Below, piece by piece: positions 50,188 through 58,121 of a stretch of DNA of 64,000 nucleotides. The stretch comes from Hyphomicrobiales bacterium (GTDB taxonomy: Bacteria > Pseudomonadota > Alphaproteobacteria > Rhizobiales > Rhizobiaceae): contig UBQX01000001.1 of NCBI GenBank assembly GCA_900467685.1, forward strand, positions 62,001 to 126,000. Reading direction: 5' to 3'. Under the pieces are notes generated by a model. It was not told the DNA's origin. It saw only the letters and a list, made by a program, of their open reading frames with translations, and did no database searches. The position numbers and the translations under genes are program-made. The stretch's first letter is position 1, and the number at the start of each line of letters is the position of its first letter.

Positions 50188-50481
50188 GACTTGCACCACA
50201 GAAACAACTTCGTGGAGCTCCCGTTGTGAGGCGAGGGGAGGGCGAAGGAGTTGATCTCAGCTTCAAAGAAGCGGTGGTGCGGACTGCTCGATTTTCCGCC
50301 GTTTACCAGCATGATTATCTTACGTGATTTACGTCGAATAGACAAGGAGATCGACCGCCTGTCGCCCGCAGTTCCCGAGACCATTTCTCAGCCTAAGGTA
50401 TATGTGGGAAAGCAAGACAACTCTTTCTTTCTGAGCTTCGCGCGGATAGCTTGCTCCCTGGAAACCATCCTGGGGAGCACC

Positions 50482-50814
50482 ATGAAAAAATACGTCGTCG
50501 CCGTGGCAACACTTGCCGCTCTCTCATCCTGCGCCAAGCGTCCCGATGCGATCGTACCAGTCGACATCCCGATGGCCGTGTATCAAGGCCAGAGCTGCCA
50601 GCAGCTCGGCAATGAACTGATCAAAGAGCAACAGAACCTCGCCGCGGTTTCGAAGGCTCAGAATGAGGCGGCCACCGGCGACGCAGTCGGCGTGTTCCTG
50701 ATCGGTGTACCAATGTCCTCGGCCGTCGGCGGCGACAAGGAAGGTCAGGTTGCGGTAGCGAAGGGCAAGGTTCAGGCGGTGGAGAACACCCTGAAGAGCA
50801 AGGGTTGCAAATAA
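50482..50814 (+). CDS. Hypothetical lipoprotein
   Basis: A 110-residue predicted lipoprotein (KKYVVAVATLAALSSC with lipobox LSSC). The mature domain has a helical stretch SCQQLGNELIKEQQNLAAVS, a hydrophobic segment (AVGVFLIGVPMSSAVGG) and an ending KSKGCK. GGGGAGCACC lies before the ATG at 50482; the upstream open frame to 50251 is probably not translated. The two-Cys plus hydrophobic layout resembles short phage moron lipoproteins. Function unknown. Confidence 0.75.
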   Translation: MKKYVVAVATLAALSSCAKRPDAIVPVDIPMAVYQGQSCQQLGNELIKEQQNLAAVSKAQNEAATGDAVGVFLIGVPMSSAVGGDKEGQVAVAKGKVQAVENTLKSKGCK

Positions 50815-50815
50815 A

Positions 50816-50857
50816 CCCGCCGAGATCCAACATCGTCCTCCGGCGGGAGGCCTTTTC
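50816..50857 (+). terminator. Hairpin between the lipoprotein gene and the SRAP gene
   Basis: CCCGCCG (50816-50822) pairs with CGGCGGG (50841-50847) and is followed by AGGCCTTTTC. It can end the lipoprotein transcript. It also covers GGGAGG (50845-50850), the ribosome binding site of the SRAP gene whose ATG is at 50858. Confidence 0.65.
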
Positions 50858-51565
50858 ATGTGCAATCTCTACAACATCACGACCAATCAGGAAGCCATCC
50901 GGGCGTTGACAAAGGCGTTCGACCGGCTCGGCAATCTAGAGCCGTCGCTGAACGTCTACCCGGACCAGATGGCGCCGATCGTGCGCAACAACGCCGGCGA
51001 GCGCGAGGCGGTCATGGTCAGATGGGGAATGCCATCGTCGCAAAAGGCGCTCTTCGACGCAGCATCCAAGCGTGCGGACAAGCTGCGCGAGAAGGCCAAG
51101 CCTGTCGATTTTGAGCATCTGTTGAAGCATGAGCCGGACCGCGGCACCACGAATATTCGGAACACCAACAGTTCCCACTGGAAACGGTGGCTAGGCGTCG
51201 AGAACCGCTGCGTCGTGCCGTTCACACGTTTCGCCGAGCCCGACCCTGCCTCCAAGCAGGAAGGCGGCCCAACTCCCAACGCTTGGTTTGCTGGCAACGA
51301 AAACGAGCCTCTGATGTTCTTCGCCGGCATCTGGGTTCCGCAGTGGGAGAGCGTTCGAAAGGTCAAAGAAGGGCTGATCAAGGCCGACCTTTACGGCTTT
51401 CTCACATGCGAGCCCAACGGCGTCGTCGGCCCGATCCACCCGAAGGCTATGCCTGTAATTTTGACTGAGCCGGCAGAGATCGAGGCATGGCTCACGGCGC
51501 CCTGGAGCGAGGCGAAAGCGTTGCAGCGGCCACTGCCGGATAATCGGCTGGTCAAACTGCCTTGA
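50858..51565 (+). CDS. SRAP (YedK/HMCES-type) abasic-site protein
   Basis: A SOS-response-associated peptidase family protein of 235 residues. YedK/HMCES proteins form a thiazolidine cross-link from Cys2 to abasic sites in single-stranded DNA and so protect forks. Cys2 is present (MCNLYN). Other conserved parts are MVRWGMP, TTNIRNTNSSHWKRWLGVEN, RCVVPFTRFAEPD with the active Glu, and PKAMPVILTEPAE with the active His position taken by HPKAMP. Phage copies could guard phage DNA replication. Its ribosome binding site lies in a hairpin stem. Confidence 0.93.
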   Translation: MCNLYNITTNQEAIRALTKAFDRLGNLEPSLNVYPDQMAPIVRNNAGEREAVMVRWGMPSSQKALFDAASKRADKLREKAKPVDFEHLLKHEPDRGTTNIRNTNSSHWKRWLGVENRCVVPFTRFAEPDPASKQEGGPTPNAWFAGNENEPLMFFAGIWVPQWESVRKVKEGLIKADLYGFLTCEPNGVVGPIHPKAMPVILTEPAEIEAWLTAPWSEAKALQRPLPDNRLVKLP

Positions 51566-51580
51566 CTCCTGAAAGCGGCA

Positions 51581-51621
51581 TGAAATAGGAACGTAGTCCT
51601 TGAAATATAGGAATATGGTCC
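51581..51621. repeat. Imperfect tandem repeat before a small gene
   Basis: TGAAATAGGAACGTAGTCC (51581-51599) is followed after one base by TGAAATATAGGAATATGGTCC (51601-51621; key bases TGAAAT, TAGGAA, GTCC). The two copies share most positions. They lie 25 bp before the ATG of the zinc-ribbon-like gene and could be a promoter/operator. Confidence 0.65.
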
Positions 51622-51645
51622 GATGTATTCTGGGGGCCCGTTTCA

Positions 51646-51927
51646 ATGATCCGCATCGACACGATCGGTGCCCTGATCGAATACCGATATGATCTCAGCG
51701 TTCATTGTCACGCCTGGGACTGCCGGAACGGCGGCCGCGTTGACCTGGAAGCCCTCGCGCTGCGTCTCGGCAAAGGACACGGCTGCCTTGCGAAGGATCT
51801 CAAGCGGCATTTCCGCTGCTCAAAGTGTGGCAGCAGGGACGTCGGCTTCATCCTGAGCCCCTGCACTAACAGTCTGGCCGCTATCGCCAGCGCACCGATG
51901 CAGGAACTCAGAACTGTCAAGAGATAA
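51646..51927 (+). CDS. Small zinc-ribbon-like protein
   Basis: A 93-residue protein with a likely zinc-binding arrangement: Cys and His in VHCHAWDCRNGG near residue 22, a Cys in GHGCLAKDL, and CSKCGSRDVGF near residue 60. A DNA-binding or regulatory role is possible, but no family is certain. A G-rich stretch (TGGGGGC) lies before the ATG. Small proteins of this kind are frequent in rhizobial phage regions and near SRAP genes. Confidence 0.65.
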   Translation: MIRIDTIGALIEYRYDLSVHCHAWDCRNGGRVDLEALALRLGKGHGCLAKDLKRHFRCSKCGSRDVGFILSPCTNSLAAIASAPMQELRTVKR

Positions 51928-52036
51928 CAGAGTTCATCCGCAATTAGAGAGGTTCGTCGGCAACTGTGGCGGAGAAACAGGCAGTTAAACAAATCCCACG
52001 CCATTCGCGCTTGAGGCGGTTTTTCATGCAAATTTT

Positions 52037-52561
52037 TCAATGAGCCGGAAGAGCGCCAGAATGATTCATCGGGCCACCCCCGTTACCGTCCTCGCAGTGT
52101 GCCGTCCTGACGAAATCGGTCGCAGCGGCGTCAATGGAATCTTCGCTGATGGCGTATCTCGCTACTAGTCCAATCAGAGGTGAATAAGCTGTCACGGCCA
52201 AAAACCAAGCGCCCAGCGAGTTATGGTAAACTCGCTCCAATTCTGGGCGATGGACAAAAAACTCTGTCAGGACTTTCGCTGTTGCGTTACGCGAATAGCT
52301 TGGTATGCGCCTCGTCGGGAACGACGCCAAGACCATCGCCGCCTTTCGGTTGCAAATTGTCTCGTTCATCACGGCAACCCGCAGCAACAACTCGTGAGGC
52401 GTCTCATCATCCTCGACAAGCGCCTTAACGTCAGAATAGAACGAACGGGAGTATTTCCCGAAATCCACCGCAGACTTAGCTCGCAAGGCAACATAAGCTC
52501 GAAGCGCCATTACCACAGCGACGCCTGTTATTACGATCAAGATTGACAGCAAATAGCTCAT
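52037..52561 (-). CDS. Hypothetical single-pass membrane protein
   Basis: A 174-residue protein with an N-terminal membrane helix (SYLLSILIVITGVAVVMALR) and a second, weaker hydrophobic stretch near residue 120 (SLGAWFLAVTAYSPLIGLVA). The part between is helical and charged. Its start overlaps the stop of the upstream gene (ATGA), so the two form a unit. Function unknown; exclusion or lysis-related roles cannot be tested from sequence alone. Confidence 0.65.
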   Translation of the reverse strand: MSYLLSILIVITGVAVVMALRAYVALRAKSAVDFGKYSRSFYSDVKALVEDDETPHELLLRVAVMNETICNRKAAMVLASFPTRRIPSYSRNATAKVLTEFFVHRPELERVYHNSLGAWFLAVTAYSPLIGLVARYAISEDSIDAAATDFVRTAHCEDGNGGGPMNHSGALPAH

Positions 52562-52824
52562 TTCGGCTGCCTTCTCTTTTGTCGGAGCCTCTTATCTTCA
52601 GCAGACTTGATTTGACTTGCCAGAAGCTTGCGCCGGCCCTCAACCTCAACCCTGTTCGATCTGCCTTCACGAATTGCAGTGGCCGTCGCTGTGATAATCG
52701 CCGGAAGGTTCCAGATCAAAAAGCACAACACAAGCACTACTGCTAATATATAGGGGTTGGAAATGCCTTTTACAGCAGCTTCCATCCACCCCATGTCAAT
52801 GGCCTTTGATGCACTGTGTTCCAT
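52558..52824 (-). CDS. Hypothetical small membrane protein
   Basis: An 88-residue protein with one membrane helix (NPYILAVVLVLCFLIWNLPA, about residues 23-43) and a strongly basic C terminus (DKRLRQKRRQPK). The arrangement, a short N-terminal tail, one helix and a positive end, is reminiscent of some pinholin or spanin-like proteins but is not diagnostic. It is translationally coupled to the membrane protein gene downstream. Confidence 0.6.
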   Translation of the reverse strand: MEHSASKAIDMGWMEAAVKGISNPYILAVVLVLCFLIWNLPAIITATATAIREGRSNRVEVEGRRKLLASQIKSAEDKRLRQKRRQPK

Positions 52825-53109
52825 AAATATGAAAAAATAAAGAGTTCACTGGGTTAGCGATTCATTAAATTTAGCATGCAGCACGGAAAAGCAATCGCCA
52901 AACTGAAGTTCTGCAACACTTTATCCGACAGTAGCCTTGCCGGCCACGAGCCCAGCAAATCCAATTCAAACCAGGCTTGACTGCCAGCCATTTCAGTCCA
53001 GGGATTGCCAGTGATCAGCGCGCCGGAAACCACCTATCCAAGCATCATCATCATCCCGACGAAACGCTCTCGTCAGCGCCCGATTTCGTCCTACATCATT
53101 GCGGGTGAG
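52825..53109. other. AT-richer gap without a clear gene
   Basis: This stretch is less GC-rich than its surroundings and holds no gene I can support. A plus-strand frame at 53011-53148 (GTG start, 45 residues, with four Ile in a row) and its minus-strand counterpart are both open, and neither has a convincing ribosome binding site. Confidence 0.5.
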
Positions 53110-53340
53110 TTAGCGGTGGTTGCCGAGCGCTCGATACTCTCCTGCTAGCCCTTCATCTCGTTTCAAGGAAGACATTTCGATGTGTGCGGCTTCAGGCTCC
53201 GAAAATTTCCGCGCCCGACGCGCTTCTGCCTGCTATGCGTCTTCCTTGACCTGATCGGCAAGTACGGCAGTTCCATGTTCGCGCCGGCGTTACCCCTCGC
53301 GGCCAGCGCGGTCTTCGGCTGCCCACACTGCCGACGGCCA
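53110..53340 (-). pseudogene. Decayed reading frame with internal stop codons
   Basis: One minus-strand frame reads like protein across 230 bp: AVWAAEDRAGREG, stop (TAA, 53290-53292), EHGTAVLADQVKEDA, stop (TAG, 53233-53235), ARKFSEPEAAHIEMSSLK and DEGLAGEYRALGNHR, final TAA at 53110-53112. It follows the long virion gene on the same strand. It is most simply a decayed gene; no start codon with a ribosome binding site is seen. Confidence 0.35.
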
Positions 53341-55059
53341 TCAAAAACCACCCCCGCCGTTCCGGTCGGACGCTCGGCTCTGGAAAATGGCTTCCATGAG
53401 CGCGGCAGTCGGCAGAGGCACGACCCTGCCTGGGTCGTGGAAAAGGCCGCGGCTCATCAGCGCATCCGCGACATCGGCATTTCGGCGGGCGCGTTGCTTC
53501 TCAGCCATCGTGCCGAACAGCTTGTCTGCTACACGCGAAGACGCCGTGCCGAACTTGAGGTCGAGTGCGGAACGAACCGCCCCCGGCTGAGAAGCCGGCC
53601 CGTTGATCTCGTTCTGTGCGGCGGTCAGCGCTGCTGTCTTCGATCCGGCAAGGGCCTTGTTCTCCGTCTCGGCCATGATGCGCTCATTGTTCAGGATGCT
53701 GTAGAGCGCATCGGTTTTTTCCTTGCCGAAGAGCGTCGAGAGCCGCTGATAGTTCCAGTCGCTGTTGCCTTTCAGAAGGCTGTTCAGCGCGGCCCGGTCA
53801 TTCAGGTTCGTGCCCACGATGCGGTCAATCTCAGCCCGCGCGCCTTGGCGCAGCCGGAAGGAAACCCCGGACGGGCCGGTCACAAGATCGCCAGCCGGAA
53901 GAGCGCCGGCCGCCACCTCGTCCGCCAGCTCGGGCGGGCGCGGATCGGTGCGGGCATTCCCGAGCACGGTCTGGCCTCGATCGATCGCATCGCCTTGGCG
54001 GGCCAATTCGGCATACTGCGCATCGATGGCCTTGATGCCGGGGACCTTCGCCGCCAGCAGATCGTCAACGCTCTTGCGCACGGGCGTCAAGGCGCTGATC
54101 ACGTTCCCATCGGTTTCACCGTTCAGCATTCCGTCGATCGCGCGGCGGACCTGGAACAGTGTTGCCGGGGATTGGTCTAGGCGGTCGGTGCCGGTGGCAT
54201 TGAGCATCCCGCGGACTTCCCTAAGTGTTGATTGGGCTTTCCCCCGCAGTCCTTGGCCGGCAACTTCGATCTGCGCGGCAATCGGCGACGTGTCAACCAA
54301 AGGAGCGTTGGCGAGGACTTCATCATAGCGCGGGCCGAGAATGCGCTGGCCGCTCTTGATATCGCGCTGAAGGTAGGAAGGGATTGTGGCCGGTCCCATA
54401 TTCTCGTCGATCGCAGCGGTGAGACGCTCGGGCGCCGCATTGCGCCGCGCGCTGAGTGTGTCGACGATTGTCTTCTGTCCGGCTCCGGGCGTCGTCGCAA
54501 CGGCGGCGGCCTGGTCCCGAAGATTGGCCCCGAGATCGGCCACGACCGCGCTATCGCCGATGCCAGCGACTTGGCGGCCTACTTCCTGCGGTGCGATGCC
54601 GTCTGCCTTCAAGGCCCGAATGACCGGCTTGGGTACGGGCTTGCCGGCTTCATCCACCAATGCGCCGGATGGACGTGGAACGCCATCGGGCATGATCAGG
54701 CTAGCGAGATTGAACGATCGGCCGATGACATCGGGCGTCACGTTGCCTTCTGCATCGGTGACGGGCGTCTTCCCGGTATAGACGTCACCGGGGAGCTTCA
54801 GCGCGTCCATCAGGTCCGTCAGGATCTGCGGCGTTGAGAAAGCGATCTCGCCGGTCTTCTTGTTCTTCGCCAGCGGAATAATCGTCGGATGCGTCCACTC
54901 ATCGGCGGGCGCGCTTGTCGGCGCTGCATTCATTGGGGCGGCACCAACCGACCCGGCGGCTTGGGCTGCTGCCGGGTCTTCTGTGACGGGGAGCCCGGAG
55001 AAGCGCGGCTTCGGCGCCTGGTTGTCCTGCTCGACGGGAGTTCCTGAAAATCGGGGCAT
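53341..55059 (-). CDS. Probable phage internal virion (ejection-type) protein
   Basis: A 572-residue protein, helical and Ala/Arg/Asp-rich. It opens with a duplicated motif (PRFSGTPVEQDNQ and PRFSGLPVTED). A middle region (about residues 60-140) is followed by long helices (SIL NNERIMAETENKAL-type stretches near residue 470). No catalytic motif is recognised. Size, helicity and position among phage genes suggest an ejection or internal virion protein. The frame extends to 55323, but the ATG at 55059 follows CAGGAAAC and overlaps the upstream stop by one base. Confidence 0.75.
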   Translation of the reverse strand: MPRFSGTPVEQDNQAPKPRFSGLPVTEDPAAAQAAGSVGAAPMNAAPTSAPADEWTHPTIIPLAKNKKTGEIAFSTPQILTDLMDALKLPGDVYTGKTPVTDAEGNVTPDVIGRSFNLASLIMPDGVPRPSGALVDEAGKPVPKPVIRALKADGIAPQEVGRQVAGIGDSAVVADLGANLRDQAAAVATTPGAGQKTIVDTLSARRNAAPERLTAAIDENMGPATIPSYLQRDIKSGQRILGPRYDEVLANAPLVDTSPIAAQIEVAGQGLRGKAQSTLREVRGMLNATGTDRLDQSPATLFQVRRAIDGMLNGETDGNVISALTPVRKSVDDLLAAKVPGIKAIDAQYAELARQGDAIDRGQTVLGNARTDPRPPELADEVAAGALPAGDLVTGPSGVSFRLRQGARAEIDRIVGTNLNDRAALNSLLKGNSDWNYQRLSTLFGKEKTDALYSILNNERIMAETENKALAGSKTAALTAAQNEINGPASQPGAVRSALDLKFGTASSRVADKLFGTMAEKQRARRNADVADALMSRGLFHDPGRVVPLPTAALMEAIFQSRASDRNGGGGF

Positions 55060-56333
55060 CACGGTTTCCTGTATCTCTTGCCGTCTTCGGGATCGATGTA
55101 GATCGCGCCGGACGGGAGGGCGTCGAATTCTTGCTGAGTTTCCGGGCGGGCGAGGGCGGCTTGACCCGTCTGCGCTGCATTGTCCGGCGTCGCGACGCTC
55201 GCGCCAGCGTCCGCGCTGAAGCCGGGCGGCGGACCGGACTTGGCCGCCGCATCGATCATCGCCCGCCGAGCGTCCAGCGTCATGCCGGCTTCCATCGCAT
55301 TGACCGCGACCTGTCGCAGCCATGCTTTCAGTTGCAGCGTGTCCGGCGCATCTCCGGGCCTCGGCAACAGCGTCGCCTGGTAGTGCGCGATTTCCTTGTC
55401 CGGAGTAGCGGCGCCGCTCTCATTGCGCAGAACCGACTGAACGAAACGCTCGCCGGCATTGCGCGCGGCCTGATATTTCGGCGACTGGACATAATTCCCA
55501 GGGTTCACGGTCCCGATCGTCGGCGACGCCTCGGAAAGCCCCTGTGCGGTTGATGTCAGCTCGCTACCGTCTCGGGCAAGCACTTCGTTCATGGCTTTGG
55601 CCGTGGCCGCATAGTTCGCCAATCTGCTTTGCGCTTCGGTCAACGGCTTTCCGCCCTGCTGAACGACAGTGCCATCGGGTAGCGTGATAGACATGCTTGG
55701 CGGTTGGTCTTTCGGCGCGGGCTGCTGGCCGATGGCATCAAGCCGCGTTGCGATGCGCGGGCCGTCAGGCGTCGCGACGCTCTCGACCGGCGTATTCGCA
55801 AACACGATAGCCTTCTTCTGCTCGTCCGGCAGGTTTGCGAAGATGGCCGCTTTCAGCTCGTCCTGGGTCTGCGGCTTCGGCGCCCCGGCGCGCTCCGGCA
55901 TTGCCGGCAAGTCCAAAATCTTCATGAAGTCTTCGGAAACAGCCGGGGAGACCTGGCCGGGATCGAGCGGCCCGTTCAGCCCGACTATAACCTTGGTCTG
56001 GTTATCGAGTTGGTTCGCCCGGAGCGCCCGAATATTGTCAGCGGCATTGTTTGCGCGGGAGGTGAGATTGCTCTGGTCGACGGCGTAATAGCCCTGGCTC
56101 GGCGTCCATTGGCCGGCGGCAGCGCCCATGCGGTCAAAGCGGGTCTGGTCGAAGTCTTTGGCCTGGCTGTAATCGAATAGCTGGCCGAGCCGCGCCATCT
56201 CGGCGTTCTTCGAATTTGCCGTTGCCCACCCAGCAGCGTCAGCGCCGGAAGGCGGCGCAAACAGGCCGGCGAGATTGGACGCAGCCTGCGCAAGTCCGGG
56301 GTCTTGGATGTAAGGTGACGTCCTGATGGGCAT
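55059..56333 (-). CDS. Probable phage virion protein
   Basis: A 424-residue protein without a recognised family. The N-terminal part (PYIQDPGLAQAASNLAGLFA) and repeated Ala/Gln-rich helices fit a structural or ejection protein. The C terminus has ALPSGAIYIDPEDGKRYRKP, a short beta element often seen at the end of phage ejection proteins. Its stop overlaps the next start (TGATG), so the two are translated together. No signal peptide or membrane segment is present. Confidence 0.72.
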   Translation of the reverse strand: MPIRTSPYIQDPGLAQAASNLAGLFAPPSGADAAGWATANSKNAEMARLGQLFDYSQAKDFDQTRFDRMGAAAGQWTPSQGYYAVDQSNLTSRANNAADNIRALRANQLDNQTKVIVGLNGPLDPGQVSPAVSEDFMKILDLPAMPERAGAPKPQTQDELKAAIFANLPDEQKKAIVFANTPVESVATPDGPRIATRLDAIGQQPAPKDQPPSMSITLPDGTVVQQGGKPLTEAQSRLANYAATAKAMNEVLARDGSELTSTAQGLSEASPTIGTVNPGNYVQSPKYQAARNAGERFVQSVLRNESGAATPDKEIAHYQATLLPRPGDAPDTLQLKAWLRQVAVNAMEAGMTLDARRAMIDAAAKSGPPPGFSADAGASVATPDNAAQTGQAALARPETQQEFDALPSGAIYIDPEDGKRYRKP

Positions 56334-56345
56334 TTCGAGAACTCC

Positions 56346-56786
56346 TTAATGCGCCGTCATCGGTTCGGGATGGAACACGGCGGCGAGGGGGTTGCGGCAG
56401 ATGGCATGCGCAAGATCGGGCTGATTGCAGGCCACGACGAGATCCCGAAGGTTTAGGGCGCGCAGTTCATTTTCAAGGACGCGCGCTGAGGCCAGAAGCC
56501 AGACATAGCGATCCAAATCCAGACAGGTCAGGGCGGCATTGACACAGCCGAGCGAATGAAACACGTGCTCGGGTGCGAGCCTTCCCGCCGTCTCGGCGGC
56601 GACCTGTGGAGCGGCAGCAAACAAAAGGCGCTGCGCGTCTGCACGAAGCGCCGGATCAAGCCCGCCCTGGTTGGCGGCGGCGATCAGGGTGTTAATTCCG
56701 TCGGCGCAGTTCAGAAGCGTGCTCTTGCCCTCGGCTGCGCTCTGGAGCTTGGCAATTGCGGTTTCAAGAAGCTCGGTCGCGGCCAT
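56346..56786 (-). CDS. Hypothetical phage protein
   Basis: A protein of 146 residues, mostly helical (ATELLETAIAKLQSAAEG, PEHVFHSLGCVNAALTCLDL). No family is recognised. The frame is open to 56822, but the ATG at 56786 follows GGATGAG and lies four bases after the stop of the gene upstream, which fits the packing of the cluster. It is in the same operon as the two long virion genes. Confidence 0.65.
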   Translation of the reverse strand: MAATELLETAIAKLQSAAEGKSTLLNCADGINTLIAAANQGGLDPALRADAQRLLFAAAPQVAAETAGRLAPEHVFHSLGCVNAALTCLDLDRYVWLLASARVLENELRALNLRDLVVACNQPDLAHAICRNPLAAVFHPEPMTAH

Positions 56787-56790
56787 GCGC

Positions 56791-57402
56791 TCATCCAAAG
56801 ATATCGGCTTCGTCGGCCGCATTCTCGATTATCTCATTGACGGCTTCGCGTGCGCGCTTGCGGCGTCGGTTTTCAATGTCGTCCTGGTGCTCGATGATGC
56901 GCAGCCGATGGATCAGGATCTTGACCTTCGAAACGTCGTCCTGGTGCCGATCACTGCCCAACTGGCCCTTGTCCACGTCGAATATGATGCGGGCCGCCGC
57001 GAGCATCCCGCTGATCATGTCCTCAATGCTGATCTCGTCGCTCATCGTGACGATAATCCGGCCAAGGCCCTCGTATGCTGCGGATAGAAGCTGATGGCAG
57101 GGCTTTGTGTCGGGCTGATATCCGTTGCGTGGCGACGCCAGATGAAGGACTGAACCGAGGGCCTGTTGCAGATCGAACGCCGCCGTTCCGGTGAAGATGT
57201 CGCCGGCCACCCTGAAATTCTCAGTGGCGTGCCTGGCGACCTGATTTGCCGCCTGTGCTGCGATGCCGTCCATGATGCTACCTGCTTCGACGTTGATGTT
57301 GTCGAAGTTTCGGCGCTGCGGGTCGACTGATCTACCCCTCCGTTTGCGGAGGAATACTGCGAAGGGTTCGGCGGGATCAAAAGGGCTCATGGTGCATCGC
57401 AT
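56791..57402 (-). CDS. Hypothetical phage protein
   Basis: A protein of about 203 residues starting at the ATG at 57402 or at 57390 (SPFDPAEPFAVFLRKRRGRS). A central helical part (MDGIAAQAANQVARHATEN) is followed by a charged C terminus (ENRRRKRAREAVNEI, then ADEADIFG). I do not recognise it. The open frame runs on to 57612 but that part lacks protein-like character. It is the first minus-strand gene left of the recombinase cassette. Confidence 0.6.
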   Translation of the reverse strand: MRCTMSPFDPAEPFAVFLRKRRGRSVDPQRRNFDNINVEAGSIMDGIAAQAANQVARHATENFRVAGDIFTGTAAFDLQQALGSVLHLASPRNGYQPDTKPCHQLLSAAYEGLGRIIVTMSDEISIEDMISGMLAAARIIFDVDKGQLGSDRHQDDVSKVKILIHRLRIIEHQDDIENRRRKRAREAVNEIIENAADEADIFG

Positions 57403-57726
57403 GGTCACGAACGGCGTGTCGGCGGAGTGCTGACAGGGTTTGTTCGGTTTGACTTTGCCCAAGTTGGGCGCGATGCGACTGCCCGAGTTTCGCGATTGTT
57501 CCGGCAATATCGAGAATAGCAAGAAGTGGCCTTGAAAGCCAGTGCGGCAAGCGTGTTTTGAAAGACCCGACTTCCATGAAACCGCAAATTTCTGTCGGGG
57601 TCGGCGTGCCATTCGCGGCGGCGCGTCCGAGTGTGCCGGGGGGTGATCGGGGGCTAGGGCAGGGGCCGGCCGCCGCCGCGCTGTGGCAATGCGTGGTGCG
57701 TCAATGCTGCCCTAGCCATACCATGC

Positions 57727-57854
57727 TGTCCGTACGGGCATACCCGAGCGTACGGAAGAAAAATGTAAAATTTTATGTACGCACGGGTTGACAGGTGATC
57801 AACGGACATGCTTTAGTTCGTACACCACCACAGCGTACTAAAGGAGAGCACGCC
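57727..57854 (+). promoter_or_regulatory. Promoter with repeated CGTAC sites before the recombinase cassette
   Basis: TTGACA (57788-57793) and TTTAGT (57812-57817) with an 18-bp spacer form a plausible promoter for the genes at 57855-59900. Five CGTAC or GTACG sites lie around it, at 57731, 57749, 57777, 57819 and 57834. The first two are full CGTACG palindromes; two others lie just downstream of the -10 box. The stretch 57755-57780 is very AT-rich. This looks like a regulated control region. Confidence 0.55.
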
Positions 57855-58076
57855 ATGACTACCGCCCATATCGAAATCGAAACCCGCGCACTGAACGTTC
57901 TCGCCGGAGAAGTCCGCGAGGCTCTGACAACACAGGACACCACGACCGCCCGAGACGCGCTCGGCGAGATGGAGGGCATTTGGATGCACACCGAGAGCGC
58001 CGACATTCGCGATCAGGCGGCGGCCTTCATGCGTCAGCACGCGGCGCACGGCGAATACGTCGAGTTCTTGGCTTGA
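57855..58076 (+). CDS. Small hypothetical protein of the recombinase cassette
   Basis: A 73-residue helical, acidic protein (TTAHIEIETRALNVLAGEVR, then ADIRDQAAAFMRQHAAHGEY). AAAGGAG before the ATG at 57855 is the strongest ribosome binding site of this area. It is the first gene after the CGTAC control region and lies 45 bp before the serine recombinase gene. It may be a small regulator or accessory; no domain is recognised. Confidence 0.65.
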   Translation: MTTAHIEIETRALNVLAGEVREALTTQDTTTARDALGEMEGIWMHTESADIRDQAAAFMRQHAAHGEYVEFLA

Positions 58077-58121
58077 ACCTCAAACAAGGGAGCGGCCGGC
58101 GAGAGTCGGCCGTTTATCTTT

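Noticed and set aside
53011-53148. A 45-residue plus-strand frame with a GTG start and four Ile in a row
   Set aside because: No strong ribosome binding site, and the opposite strand over the same bases is at least as protein-like.
53182-54180. A 332-residue plus-strand frame
   Set aside because: Mostly antisense to the long virion gene at 53341-55059, which fits the strand and packing of the cluster.
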